From UBA6244 sp963676875 (GTDB lineage Bacteria > Bacteroidota > Bacteroidia > Bacteroidales > F082): a stretch of 64,000 nucleotides of DNA. The notes under the pieces are model-generated. The model did not search any database and was not told where the DNA came from. It saw only the letters and a list, made by a program, of their open reading frames with translations. Every line of letters starts with the position of its first letter. Position 1 is the stretch's first letter. A program made the position numbers and the translations under genes. Positions 8,506-17,070 of this stretch are shown in pieces. The DNA lies in contig OY781436.1 of the NCBI GenBank assembly GCA_963676875.1, positions 4,030,001 to 4,094,000 of the forward strand. The letters run 5' to 3'.

Positions 8506-9228
8506 ATGGACTTGAAAACCCAAACCGGAAAACTATATTTAATTCCTACAACCCTTGGAGATTTTGAAACTACGGACAAAGTTATTCCTCCTTACAACCG
8601 TGAAGTAATATTTGGATTACGTGAATTTGTGGTAGAACAAGTGCGCACTGCCCGAAGGTTTTTAAGTCATCTGAGTCATCCCATCCCCATCGATCAGTTG
8701 GTTTTTCATGAATTAAATAAGCATACAAAATCTATTGAAGTGACTCAATATCTAAAGTCGATGAAGTCAGGTGGTTCCATAGGACTGCTCTCTGAAGCTG
8801 GTACTCCATGTGTGGCCGATCCGGGCGCAAAGGTAGTGGCTATGGCACAGGAGGCAGGTTATGAGGTGGTGCCTTTGGTGGGAGCCAACAGCATCCTGCT
8901 TGCATTAATGGCTTCGGGTTTCAACGGACAACATTTTGTTTTTCATGGCTATCTGCCCATCGATAAGTCGGCCTTACAAAAAAAGATACGTGAAATGGAT
9001 GCAATGATTCACAGAAGTGATCAAACCCAGATTTTTATTGAAACGCCTTATCGTAACAATCCCATGTTCGATATGCTTGTTGCCAACTGTCAGTCGTCCA
9101 CCAAGTTGTGCATTGCTACCGACCTTACCTTAGGTACAGAAACAATTCGGACGAAATCTGTGATGGGCTGGAAAAAAGAAAAACCGGACCTTCATAAAAA
9201 GCCAACGGTTTTTCTTCTATATAAATAG
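8506..9228 (+). CDS. RsmI-like SAM-dependent methyltransferase (tetrapyrrole methylase fold)
   Basis: A 240-residue protein of the YraL/RsmI branch of the tetrapyrrole methylase superfamily. It has the N-terminal GKLYLIPTTLGD, the SEAGTPCVADPG loop and VPLVGANSILLALMASG, all typical of RsmI. RsmI 2'-O-methylates 16S rRNA C1402. This protein is shorter than E. coli RsmI (about 286) and has IPTTLG rather than the usual VATPIG, matching a Bacteroidota paralogue group, so the exact substrate is uncertain. It probably belongs to the operon starting at the tyrosine phosphatase (24-bp gap upstream). It is convergent with the SlyD-like gene, only 7 bp apart. Confidence 0.82.
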   Translation: MDLKTQTGKLYLIPTTLGDFETTDKVIPPYNREVIFGLREFVVEQVRTARRFLSHLSHPIPIDQLVFHELNKHTKSIEVTQYLKSMKSGGSIGLLSEAGTPCVADPGAKVVAMAQEAGYEVVPLVGANSILLALMASGFNGQHFVFHGYLPIDKSALQKKIREMDAMIHRSDQTQIFIETPYRNNPMFDMLVANCQSSTKLCIATDLTLGTETIRTKSVMGWKKEKPDLHKKPTVFLLYK

Positions 9229-9235
9229 TGTTTTT

Positions 9236-9745
9236 TTAGTGGTGATGATGACCTTCGGGGCCATGGGCATGACCATGGTTTTGCTCTTCATCAGTGGCAT
9301 CGCGCACTTCGAGTACCTCTCCTGAAAAGTGTAGGTTTCTTCCGGCTAACGGATGGTTGAAGTCCATTTTCACGGTGTTTTCGCCTACTTCCAGAATAAG
9401 TCCTTCGAGCGGGTTGCCATTTTGATCTTGCATGGTGAGCATTTTACCAACGGCCACCAGTTCTTCGTTAAACTTACCGTCCATTACAAAGATCTCTTTA
9501 TCAAGATCGATGATGGCTTCTTCGGAAATTTGTCCATATCCTTGATCTGGTGTTAAGGGGAATCCAAACTTATCACCAACAGAAAGTCCGTTCAGGTTTT
9601 CTTCAAAAGCAGGAAGCAGGGTACCGTTTCCAAATAAGTGAACAAATGGTCTGTTGCTATCCACTTGCTGGATAATATCGCCATTTGCGTCGTCCGACCG
9701 CAGGGTGTAAGTCAGTGTAACTACTTTGTCGTTACCAATTTTCAT
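9236..9745 (-). CDS. SlyD-like FKBP-type peptidyl-prolyl cis-trans isomerase
   Basis: A 169-residue SlyD/FkpA-like protein. The FKBP core is at residues 1-70 and 125-150, with the inserted chaperone (IF) domain at about 70-125. Motifs include FGNGTLLPAFEENLNGL, FPLTPDQGYG and DFNHPLAGRNLHFSGEV. The C-terminal tail is histidine-rich (HGHAHGPEGHHHH), as in SlyD, where it binds Ni and other divalent metals. No signal peptide, so cytoplasmic. Expected roles are prolyl isomerisation, chaperoning and metal storage or delivery; no hydrogenase or urease genes are in this window to suggest a nickel client. Confidence 0.92.
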   Translation of the reverse strand: MKIGNDKVVTLTYTLRSDDANGDIIQQVDSNRPFVHLFGNGTLLPAFEENLNGLSVGDKFGFPLTPDQGYGQISEEAIIDLDKEIFVMDGKFNEELVAVGKMLTMQDQNGNPLEGLILEVGENTVKMDFNHPLAGRNLHFSGEVLEVRDATDEEQNHGHAHGPEGHHHH

Positions 9746-9903
9746 GTGTTTAATTTTTAATTTTTAAAGGTATTGCAGTGCCGGTATATTCTTAATATTC
9801 AATGAGTTGTTTCGGAATAAAGATACTGATTAACCGGCCATATATGTCGTTATATGTTTTCGCCGATTTTAGAACCTCCGGCCATTAATATTTTTTTGAG
9901 CTG

Positions 9904-9911
9904 CAAAGGTA
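9904..9911 (-). promoter_or_regulatory. Candidate -7 element upstream of the SlyD-like gene
   Basis: Minus-strand TACCTTTG, an exact TAnnTTTG match, about 160 bp upstream of the start at 9745. This would give a long 5' leader. No convincing -33 box. Confidence 0.35.
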
Positions 9912-9989
9912 CAAAATATCTGAAAAACAGTATTTTTTATCTATTATTGTCGGAGAATTTTGATGAAGCCAATTCAAATCTAACGTCTG

Positions 9990-11021
9990 ATGAAAGAAAT
10001 AAGTAGACACATGTACAAAGCGATTGGACTTGCAGCATTGATTTTGTCAGGCTGTACGGCACAACACCCTACATCCACTATAGGTGAATTGGCCAATGGA
10101 AGATACGACAGTGAGTTTCCGGCCATAAGTATTTCCGAAAGTCTGGATAATATTTCAGGTTCAGTAAAAAAGATTGATTGTCTGGCCTTTTACGCCACGT
10201 ACTCATTTAACTCTGATGATCAGGTAACAAGGGGCAGTGTAACTGATGAATTGCTCGCAAGTTTCGAAAACCGAAAAGTGATATCAAACGAGTCGGTAAG
10301 TGGTACGGCAACAACGATTTATCACCAAAATAATTTGGTTGGGATGCTTACATGTGCCCATGTGGTCGATTTCCCTGACACGATTTTTTCTTGGATTGAT
10401 GACGATTCCAAAAGACTTTCCTCCGTATCTATATTGGTCAAACGGCAAATATTTGTAGTGGAATTGCCGGAAGGGGAGCCCGTGGAGGTGGTAGCCATGG
10501 ACAAAGAAAGGGATATTGCATTGATTATGCGCAGGTTTAAAAGTGATCAGTCTTATGTAAAAGTGTTGCAATATCCCATCGGCAAAACCTCCCTTTTTGA
10601 ATGGGGATCGGTGGTATATATTGTGGGCTATCCGTTGGGTAACCTGATGGTTACAAGGGCTTTGGTGAGCAACCCCAATAAAACATCCGGAGGTCAGTTT
10701 CTCACCGATGCACTTTTTAACAGAGGAATTAGCGGAAGTCCGGTGTTTGCCATCAAAGACGGGGTACCCAATTTGGAATGGGTGGGAATGGCCGCTGCCA
10801 CATCTGCGTTCGATTTAACCATGCTGAAGCCTGAAAAGGAAGTGGAAAACAAACCCATCACAAACTATCCATATCAGGGGTCATTGTATCTGGAAAAAAT
10901 GAAAATGATTAATTATGGTGTTACGTATTCTGTTTCTATTGAGGAAATAGTTACTTTTATCCGCCGAAATGGCCAACTTTTATCACGTAAAGGTTTCGAC
11001 GTAAATGGATTTTTTCAGTAA
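9990..11021 (+). CDS. Trypsin-like serine protease lipoprotein
   Basis: A 343-residue protein with a lipoprotein signal: hydrophobic residues 10-20, then LSGC with Cys22 as the lipidation site. A chymotrypsin/HtrA-like peptidase fold follows with a readable triad: His124 in TCAHVV, Asp176 in RDIALI and Ser251 in GISGSPVF. There is no PDZ domain. It is probably a periplasm-facing or surface lipoprotein protease, or a pseudo-substrate-gated envelope sensor; the substrate is unknown. The sugar transferase gene follows 14 bp downstream, so the two are likely cotranscribed. A second ATG at codon 8 (10011) would also give a valid lipoprotein signal. Confidence 0.78.
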   Translation: MKEISRHMYKAIGLAALILSGCTAQHPTSTIGELANGRYDSEFPAISISESLDNISGSVKKIDCLAFYATYSFNSDDQVTRGSVTDELLASFENRKVISNESVSGTATTIYHQNNLVGMLTCAHVVDFPDTIFSWIDDDSKRLSSVSILVKRQIFVVELPEGEPVEVVAMDKERDIALIMRRFKSDQSYVKVLQYPIGKTSLFEWGSVVYIVGYPLGNLMVTRALVSNPNKTSGGQFLTDALFNRGISGSPVFAIKDGVPNLEWVGMAAATSAFDLTMLKPEKEVENKPITNYPYQGSLYLEKMKMINYGVTYSVSIEEIVTFIRRNGQLLSRKGFDVNGFFQ

Positions 11022-11035
11022 ATCAGTAAGTTATA

Positions 11036-11842
11036 TTGACTAAGAATACGATATATCCCGAAATAAAATTTCAAACTTGCCGCATCGGTCGTGGAAAAAG
11101 AGTCTTCGATGTGGTTTTTTCCGTAATTGCTTTGGTACTTTTTTTTCCATTCGGATTAATAATAGCCATTGCAATAAAATTGGATAGCAAGGGGCCTGTT
11201 TTTTATATTTCCGAAAGGGTAGGTACCGGATACGATTTGTTCAACTTTTATAAGTTTAGAACCATGATTGAAGGAGCTGATAAGCAACGCTCGCAGCTTT
11301 CCGAAATGAACCAATACTTGATATCGCATAAAAAGGAAGACGGCTCATTTTCGTCGATTTCTAAATGTCCTGATTGCATACCGGATGGTCCACCGTGTTC
11401 GCCCATACTTTTTATCGACGGTATCGAAATTTGCGAACGCCAATATCTCCGCAATAAACGCGATAAACTGCTGCAGTCGGCTTTTTTTAAGGTGCAAAAC
11501 GACCCACGCATCACGCGAGTGGGTAAGTTGATCAGAAATATGCATTTGGATGAGTTTCCACAGTTTTTAAATGTCCTCAAGGGCGATATGTCGATTGTGG
11601 GCAATCGACCACTTCCGATTTATGAAGCTGAGAAACTCACCACGGATGAATGGTCGTATCGCTTTCTGGCACCTGCCGGAATTACCGGACTATGGCAAGT
11701 GGGGGATGGTGATAACCTGGAAGCAGAAGAGCGGATCCGATTGGACAATCAATATTCCATGGTTTCCTCTCCTTGGACAGATTTAAAAATCATCCTGAAA
11801 ACCATTCCTAAACTATTTAGATTTTATCAGTCGAAGTTCTGA
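11036..11842 (+). CDS. Undecaprenyl-phosphate sugar transferase (bacterial sugar transferase family) with Cys-rich insertion
   Basis: A 268-residue monotopic phosphoglycosyl transferase. The re-entrant membrane helix is at about residues 24-48, followed by family motifs ERVGTGYDLFNFYKFRTM, DPRITRVGKLIRNMHLDEFPQFLNVLKGDMSIVGNRP and APAGITGLWQV. It transfers a sugar-1-phosphate to undecaprenyl phosphate to start polysaccharide assembly. Between FRTM and the DPRIT block is an insertion (about residues 84-150) with Cys111, Cys114, Cys121 and Cys133 in a metal-site-like spacing. The only usable start is TTG at 11036, since TAA lies three codons upstream. The last 26 bp overlap the convergent M48 gene. 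No other polysaccharide genes are nearby. Confidence 0.85.
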   Translation: MTKNTIYPEIKFQTCRIGRGKRVFDVVFSVIALVLFFPFGLIIAIAIKLDSKGPVFYISERVGTGYDLFNFYKFRTMIEGADKQRSQLSEMNQYLISHKKEDGSFSSISKCPDCIPDGPPCSPILFIDGIEICERQYLRNKRDKLLQSAFFKVQNDPRITRVGKLIRNMHLDEFPQFLNVLKGDMSIVGNRPLPIYEAEKLTTDEWSYRFLAPAGITGLWQVGDGDNLEAEERIRLDNQYSMVSSPWTDLKIILKTIPKLFRFYQSKF

Positions 11843-13061
11843 TAGCCCCTATCCTTTGCAGCAACGTTGGGTGTGAGTAATGCCAAAAAACGTAGTAGGG
11901 ATGCGGTGTAAGATTACTCAAACTCGTAACCGATAACTTGATGAGTGCGCTAATCAATGGTTCTCCAAACCCCGATTCAGCAACAAAATGGTCTGCCTGG
12001 TATTCATATTTTCGGCTAAGTAGGTGCGAAAAGAGTCCTGTTATTTCAGAGATAGGTGTATAAAGCAGTCCAAAAGCCAATAAATTCAAGTATATCGCGG
12101 GTTCTTTGGCTCCCAATGCAAAGGAAAGTTGTGGTAGGTCGAGTGCCCAGGCCAACAAAGCAACCATCAGACCCATATTTGCCAAAGAAAGCATCATGCC
12201 TTTCAGTACATGATTGTTTTTTGAATGTCCGGCCTCGTGCGCCAATACCGCAACGATCTCTTTTACTGATAGTTCTTTAATTAGTGTGTCGTAAAGTACG
12301 ATTCGTTTCCTGGGGCCAAAACCGCTGAAATAGGCATTGGCTTTGGTGCTTCGTTTAGAACCATCGATAACGCTTACGTCTTTAACCGAAAATTGATGCT
12401 TTTTGGCAAAATTGTTGATGGCGTCCAATAATTCACCCTGAGGCAGGGGGGTGAGTTTGTTGAATAATGGTACAATTAACTTGCTGTAAAACAGTGTCAT
12501 AGTAAGTGAAAAAAGGGTAATTCCTGCCATGAATAATACAAAGAACCAAGCACCTGTGCTTTGATAAGTCCATAAAAGGAAAAGTAGAATGCCACCTCCC
12601 AGAATTATCGTCATCAACCAACCCTTAAGTTTGTCGAGGATAAATGTGGAACGGGTACTTCTGTTAAAACCAAACCGTTCCTCAATAACAAAAGTGTGGT
12701 AGTATTGGAAGGGGATGTTCAGGATGTCGGAAACGAAAAACAGTATTCCGAAAAATAGCAGACTTTGCAAATATACATTGGTGGATATGGTTACAATCCA
12801 CTGGTTTAAGATGCCAAAGCCACTAAATAGTAGCATGAGCATTACTAATACGAAAGATAAACTACTGTTGAAAAATGAGAATTGCGTATTGACTCTTTCG
12901 TATTCTACCGATTTTCTGTACTTATCAGCGTTGTAAAAAGTGTGGAGAATTTTAGGTAAGCTTGGTTTTAAGTGCTTGATGTTAAGGTATTCAAGCCAAT
13001 TGTCGAAAAGAAAACTGACTGTCAGAATAATGAGTATGAGGTATAAAATGGTCGAGTCCAT
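11817..13061 (-). CDS. M48 family metallopeptidase (Ste24/CAAX prenyl protease type)
   Basis: A 414-residue integral membrane zinc protease with about seven hydrophobic segments. The HEXXH motif is HEAGH within AVLAHEAGHSKNNH, and the third zinc ligand is expected in EYQADHFVAESG near residue 345. The N-terminal CAAX-protease 'M48_N' region precedes it (residues about 30-205). In eukaryotes Ste24 processes prenylated a-factor; bacterial homologues take part in membrane protein quality control. It starts 10 bp after the stop of the VWA-like gene and is probably cotranscribed with it. Confidence 0.9.
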   Translation of the reverse strand: MDSTILYLILIILTVSFLFDNWLEYLNIKHLKPSLPKILHTFYNADKYRKSVEYERVNTQFSFFNSSLSFVLVMLMLLFSGFGILNQWIVTISTNVYLQSLLFFGILFFVSDILNIPFQYYHTFVIEERFGFNRSTRSTFILDKLKGWLMTIILGGGILLFLLWTYQSTGAWFFVLFMAGITLFSLTMTLFYSKLIVPLFNKLTPLPQGELLDAINNFAKKHQFSVKDVSVIDGSKRSTKANAYFSGFGPRKRIVLYDTLIKELSVKEIVAVLAHEAGHSKNNHVLKGMMLSLANMGLMVALLAWALDLPQLSFALGAKEPAIYLNLLAFGLLYTPISEITGLFSHLLSRKYEYQADHFVAESGFGEPLISALIKLSVTSLSNLTPHPYYVFWHYSHPTLLQRIGAIRTSTDKI

Positions 13062-13071
13062 CGTGGCAGGT

Positions 13072-15159
13072 TTAATAGGTACCGTAATATTTTCTTAAAA
13101 ACCACTCCAGTGATAATAACAAGATAATGAGCAACATAACAATGGGTAGTGTGCCCAATTCTGTCAGTTTGGTTTCGTAATCCATGCGTCTTTTCAGGTT
13201 CATGGACTCCACTATTTCGGGTAAGAGTTCGGTTTGGCGGGGATAGATAACGCGACCTCCATTCAGTTCGCTGAGTTGGAAAAGCAGTCGGTGATTGGCC
13301 TTTGTATTTCTGTTTTCCAGGTCGATGCCGGTTACCACAAAAGTTCCTGATTCGGTTAGATTTTTCTCTTGACAATTGGCCGTGGACGAATAGCGGTAAA
13401 TACCTTCAGGAAGTATACCCAGATCAAGAACGTAACCTTGATTTGATTTACTAAACAAGTATTGAAACTGCTCGCCACTTTCGTTGGTAAGCGTGAGCGG
13501 AATTTCTTCGGAATTTACCAGTTCCATGCTGGCATTCAAACATTCGGCACGTAACTCAATGGGGTCGAATCGGTTGTACTCATCCTGGGCGAAAACCTGA
13601 AATGGCTTTTGTTTGCTGTTGGCGATTAGGTATTGGGTGGTTTTTTGCAGGAAGGTGTCGAAAGCATCAAAATTTTTCGATAAAATGAAATTGTGGATGC
13701 GCCAGCGCCAAAGGCCTTCCCCCAGAATAGCGCCTGTTTTTCTATCATGATTTCGATAAAAAAGTACCAACGGATAATCGCTGTTGAATCCCTGTATTTG
13801 TTGGGTAATGAATACGTCAGCTCCCGGATTGGTTTGGTAGGTCCCCAAAGGCACTACCAGAGGCGGTAGCTTGCTGATGAGGTCGCGTTGGTTGGCTCCA
13901 AAGGTAAACAAGTCGAAAGTAGGACTGAATTGTGCCATTGCTTCCTCCTTGGTATTGGATGCTGAAAGTATGTTGACTCCCGGAAATTGCTGGTTGAAAG
14001 TTCCCAAATCACTTTGGTTACCCAGAATAATAAGTGTGGGCGTGTTGGCCTCATTTAACAAATTGAATATTCTGTTGGCCAGATTTTTTTTGGCCGGGAG
14101 TTGATGAAGAATCACCAAATCGAAGTCAGCAGGGTTTCCTGTGTAAGTACCAACGTAATCGATGGTGACTTCATAATTTTTGTTACCCTTTAAACTTTGT
14201 CCTATGGCAGCAATGTCGGGGTGTGGCGCATAGGCAAGCACCAGGATTTTCTGCTTGTTTTCCAGTACGTTAAGATATACGTTCTGGTGGTTATTGGAGA
14301 GGTTTGACTCATTTGCGGTAGTTGTAATAGAAGCTTGAATGCGATGTTTACCGGCGACTTTTGCCGCCAACATAATCCTAACGGTGGACACTTGTTTGTC
14401 AGTTTTCACCTGAATGGTTTCTTTATAAAGCGTGTTTCCAAATCCGGTAACCGTAAGTTGTAAAGATTTATTTTTCAGTTGCAGGGCTTGATAGGTTATT
14501 TCTAAAGGTACCATGTCGTCCAAAAAAGCGGTGGAGTTCATCCTGACCTCTTTAATAGCCGCGTCCATCTGTTCAGTTGTGTCGCCTAAGGCGATGGCAA
14601 CAATGGGTGTGCTCAGTTTCTGAGCAGCTGCTAAAGGGTCGTACCCCGAATTGAAAAGACCGTCGCCGGCCAAAAGAATCATACCCGTATTGGCGTCAGA
14701 CCATGCTGATTTGATGAAATTCAAAAAAGCACCATAGTCCGATTTAGCATCCGTAAAACGGGGCTGATCGCCTGTAATAACCTGTTGACCAAAGAGATAT
14801 GTTTTAACATCATACTTGTCTTTTAATCCCTCCAGTTGTTGTCGGAGATTTTCCTGAAATTGGGTTTTGTAGTAAACCGAATCGGATGTTCCTGTGATGG
14901 AGGCAGAATTATCGATACCCACAATGATGATGGGTTTTTCAATACTTTTTACTCGGGTTTTAATATAAGGAGTTAACAACAAAAAAGCCATTAGACTGAC
15001 CGCAAGAAACCTGAAAATGAACAAAACAATGCTGAGCCCTTTGCTAAGTTTATTCTTTTTGTTGCCAACGTAAAGCAGGGCAGCGTATAGCAAGCCGGTA
15101 AAAATAACCAATGCTAAACTCCACCATGAGTAGGAAATGATAAGGTCGTTTGCCCACAT
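13072..15159 (-). CDS. Large membrane protein with VWA-like domain
   Basis: About 695 residues. Two N-terminal transmembrane helices (about residues 12-32 and 40-65), a long periplasmic region, and a C-terminal helix before the last KYYGTY. The region after the second helix starts IIIVGIDNSASI, a MIDAS-like D-x-S-x-S of a von Willebrand A domain, and TGMILLAGDGLFNSG supports this. Such proteins are widespread and uncharacterised in Bacteroidota; a role in envelope assembly is inference. I use the ATG at 15159, because the upstream TTG at 15177 sits inside the -7 element at 15175-15182. A dispersed palindromic repeat lies 79 bp upstream. Confidence 0.72.
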   Translation of the reverse strand: MWANDLIISYSWWSLALVIFTGLLYAALLYVGNKKNKLSKGLSIVLFIFRFLAVSLMAFLLLTPYIKTRVKSIEKPIIIVGIDNSASITGTSDSVYYKTQFQENLRQQLEGLKDKYDVKTYLFGQQVITGDQPRFTDAKSDYGAFLNFIKSAWSDANTGMILLAGDGLFNSGYDPLAAAQKLSTPIVAIALGDTTEQMDAAIKEVRMNSTAFLDDMVPLEITYQALQLKNKSLQLTVTGFGNTLYKETIQVKTDKQVSTVRIMLAAKVAGKHRIQASITTTANESNLSNNHQNVYLNVLENKQKILVLAYAPHPDIAAIGQSLKGNKNYEVTIDYVGTYTGNPADFDLVILHQLPAKKNLANRIFNLLNEANTPTLIILGNQSDLGTFNQQFPGVNILSASNTKEEAMAQFSPTFDLFTFGANQRDLISKLPPLVVPLGTYQTNPGADVFITQQIQGFNSDYPLVLFYRNHDRKTGAILGEGLWRWRIHNFILSKNFDAFDTFLQKTTQYLIANSKQKPFQVFAQDEYNRFDPIELRAECLNASMELVNSEEIPLTLTNESGEQFQYLFSKSNQGYVLDLGILPEGIYRYSSTANCQEKNLTESGTFVVTGIDLENRNTKANHRLLFQLSELNGGRVIYPRQTELLPEIVESMNLKRRMDYETKLTELGTLPIVMLLIILLLSLEWFLRKYYGTY

Positions 15160-15174
15160 AAAACTGATTTGTTG

Positions 15175-15182
15175 CAAAAGTA
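15175..15182 (-). promoter_or_regulatory. Candidate -7 element for the VWA-like membrane protein gene
   Basis: Minus-strand TACTTTTG, an exact TAnnTTTG match, 15 bp upstream of the ATG at 15159. It decides that start against a TTG that overlaps the element. Confidence 0.5.
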
Positions 15183-15237
15183 AGGAAATGAGCGGTTATA
15201 CCATATATAAATTGAAGTTAGCACGAAGCAGTTTATG

Positions 15238-15315
15238 TATAATGCCGATATAGAATTGAAGAGGTTTCAGGAGCGAAGCGAACTTAAAGCTCATTTCAAT
15301 TTATAATCGGTATTA
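15238..15315. repeat. Dispersed palindromic repeat, copy A
   Basis: About 78 bp. The left end TATAATGCCGATATAGAA is a near inverted repeat of the right end, and the centre carries CAGGAGCGAAGCGAACT. A second copy is at 53041-53113, with the first 23 bases identical. The copies differ by a few substitutions and a 3-5 bp indel near the right arm. It encodes no protein. It looks like a REP- or MITE-type intergenic element. It lies between the fabG terminator and the VWA-gene promoter. Confidence 0.75.
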
Positions 15316-15321
15316 CCCATG

Positions 15322-15353
15322 AAAAAAAAGCGCCAACAACCTGTTAGCGCTTT
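15322..15353 (-). terminator. Intrinsic terminator of fabG
   Basis: On the minus strand AAAGCGCTAACA pairs with TGTTGGCGCTTT (one mismatch) around a 3-nt loop, then runs into eight T. It begins 22 bp past the fabG stop. Confidence 0.85.
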
Positions 15354-15375
15354 AATATTTTCAATTGGCTCATAG

Positions 15376-16122
15376 CTATGTGTTCATACCTCCGCAAACA
15401 TTGATTACCTGCCCTGAAACATAAGAGGAAAGGTCGGAAGCCAGATAAACAGCCGTGTTGGCCACATCATCAGGTTTTCCGGAGCGGCGGAGTGGTATGG
15501 ATTTAATCCAGTTTTCACGGACATCGTCTGATAGTTTGTGGGTCATTTCGGTTTCAATAAATCCGGGAGCAATGGCGTTGCAACGGATATTTCTCGAACC
15601 CAATTCCTGGGCAATGGATTTGGTAAAACCAATCATTCCGGCTTTGGAGGCCGAATAGTTGGACTGTCCTGCATTTCCACTAACTCCAACCACCGAACTC
15701 ATGTTGATGATAGAGCCACTGCGTTGTTTCATCATCACTTTTTGTACAGCTTTGGTCAGGTTAAAGGCTGATTTCAGGTTGACGGTAATTACCATATCCC
15801 AATCCTTTTCTTGCATGCGCATGAGCAGGTTGTCACGGGTAATTCCTGCGTTGTTCACCAGTATGTCGATGGAGCCAAAGTCGGATACCACCTGATCAAT
15901 CAGTTTTTCGCTGTCTTCATACGAAGCGGCGTTGGAGGCATATCCCTTGGCTTTTACGCCCAAAGCAGTGATTTCAGCTTCCGTTGCAGCCATGTTTTCG
16001 TCATAATTTAGGTCCGAAAAGGCTACCTGAGCACCTTCGGAGGCAAATTTCATGGCAATAGCTTTTCCTATTCCTCTTGCTGCACCTGTGATGAGGGCAG
16101 TTTTACCTGCTAATAACTTCAT
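15376..16122 (-). CDS. fabG: 3-oxoacyl-[acyl-carrier-protein] reductase FabG
   Basis: A 248-residue classical SDR that performs the NADPH-dependent reduction of 3-oxoacyl-ACP in fatty acid elongation. The cofactor loop is TGAARGIGKAIA (residues 12-23), the structural motif is NNAGITRDNLLMRM, and the active site is the Ser, Tyr-x3-Lys in SSVVGVSGNAGQSNYSASK. The C-terminal GQVINVCGGM is typical for FabG. Length and motifs match E. coli FabG closely. It appears monocistronic, with its own candidate promoter (16148-16155) and terminator (15322-15353). Confidence 0.93.
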   Translation of the reverse strand: MKLLAGKTALITGAARGIGKAIAMKFASEGAQVAFSDLNYDENMAATEAEITALGVKAKGYASNAASYEDSEKLIDQVVSDFGSIDILVNNAGITRDNLLMRMQEKDWDMVITVNLKSAFNLTKAVQKVMMKQRSGSIINMSSVVGVSGNAGQSNYSASKAGMIGFTKSIAQELGSRNIRCNAIAPGFIETEMTHKLSDDVRENWIKSIPLRRSGKPDDVANTAVYLASDLSSYVSGQVINVCGGMNT

Positions 16123-16147
16123 TTTTTATGTGTTTAATTAGAGTCGC

Positions 16148-16155
16148 CAAATATA
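16148..16155 (-). promoter_or_regulatory. Candidate -7 element for fabG
   Basis: Minus-strand TATATTTG, exact TAnnTTTG match, 26 bp upstream of the ATG at 16122. No clear -33 TTTG. Confidence 0.45.
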
Positions 16156-16226
16156 GCATTTTATCTTTTATTCGGAATTGTTCTAAATCAGGTAAGTGAA
16201 CGGGTTTTTTTTACCAAATTCATTCT

Positions 16227-16234
16227 TATCTTTG
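16227..16234 (+). promoter_or_regulatory. Candidate -7 element for the SDR/NDH-2 gene pair
   Basis: TATCTTTG, exact TAnnTTTG match, 24 bp before the ATG at 16258. A T-run at 16205-16212 sits at about the -33 position. Confidence 0.5.
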
Positions 16235-16257
16235 TTTCTCATTTCAAAGGGTAGGTC

Positions 16258-17064
16258 ATGAAAACAGTGCTTATTACAGGTGCCACGGATGGTATAGGCA
16301 GGAAAACTGCGGAGTTGATTAGCTCCAAGGGTCATCGGGTACTTGTTCATGGTCGCAATCCGGAAAAGGTTCAGCAACTTGTAAATCAGATAAATGAACA
16401 CAGTCAAAACAAAAATAATGGCGGTTTTGTAGCCGATTTTGAAAATTTTGACTCCATATCATCCATGACGGATGAGTTGAAAAAATCAGGTCTTATTCCC
16501 AATGTACTTGTTAACAATGCAGCTGTTTTCGAACATGAGCATGTGGTTCTGAAAGGAGGAGCAGAAAAAACCTTCATGGTAAATTATCTGGCTCCGTATT
16601 ACCTTACCCGATTACTGCTGCCTGAAATGATTCAACTTAAATCGCCCAGGATAGTGAATGTGAGTTCTATGGCTCAGACCGGTACCGTAGATTTTAACAA
16701 CCTTATGGGCTTAAAAAAATATGATGGCTACGAAGCTTATGCTCTTTCCAAACTAGCCAACGTGCTTTTTACCTATAAGTTACACCGTTTGTATGCGGAA
16801 AAGGATTTGCTTACTTTCTGTTTGCATCCCGGCGTTATCAACACCAAATTGCTCAGGGCAGGATGGGGCATGGGAGGAGCTTCAGAGGAAGTTGGCGCCC
16901 GACGTTTGGTTTTTGCTGCGTTTTCGGCAGATCGAAATCTGGCAGGAAACTATTTGGTAAACGATCAGCCCTCTCGGTCGGCTGCCATTTCTTACGACAA
17001 ACGAATTCAGGATCGGCTTTGGGACATTAGCTCCCGATTGTGCGGACTGCCAACAACTGAATAA
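16258..17064 (+). CDS. SDR family oxidoreductase (retinol dehydrogenase/WWOX-like)
   Basis: A 268-residue SDR. It has the cofactor loop TGATDGIGRKTA near the N-terminus, NNAAVFEHE, and active-site Ser/Tyr/Lys in NVSSMAQTG ... YEAYALSKLAN. The closest general type is the RDH/WWOX-like group acting on lipophilic carbonyls, but the substrate cannot be read from sequence. The flavoprotein gene follows 6 bp downstream and the pair is probably cotranscribed, suggesting a shared redox function (inference). Confidence 0.85.
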   Translation: MKTVLITGATDGIGRKTAELISSKGHRVLVHGRNPEKVQQLVNQINEHSQNKNNGGFVADFENFDSISSMTDELKKSGLIPNVLVNNAAVFEHEHVVLKGGAEKTFMVNYLAPYYLTRLLLPEMIQLKSPRIVNVSSMAQTGTVDFNNLMGLKKYDGYEAYALSKLANVLFTYKLHRLYAEKDLLTFCLHPGVINTKLLRAGWGMGGASEEVGARRLVFAAFSADRNLAGNYLVNDQPSRSAAISYDKRIQDRLWDISSRLCGLPTTE

Positions 17065-17070
17065 ATATTG

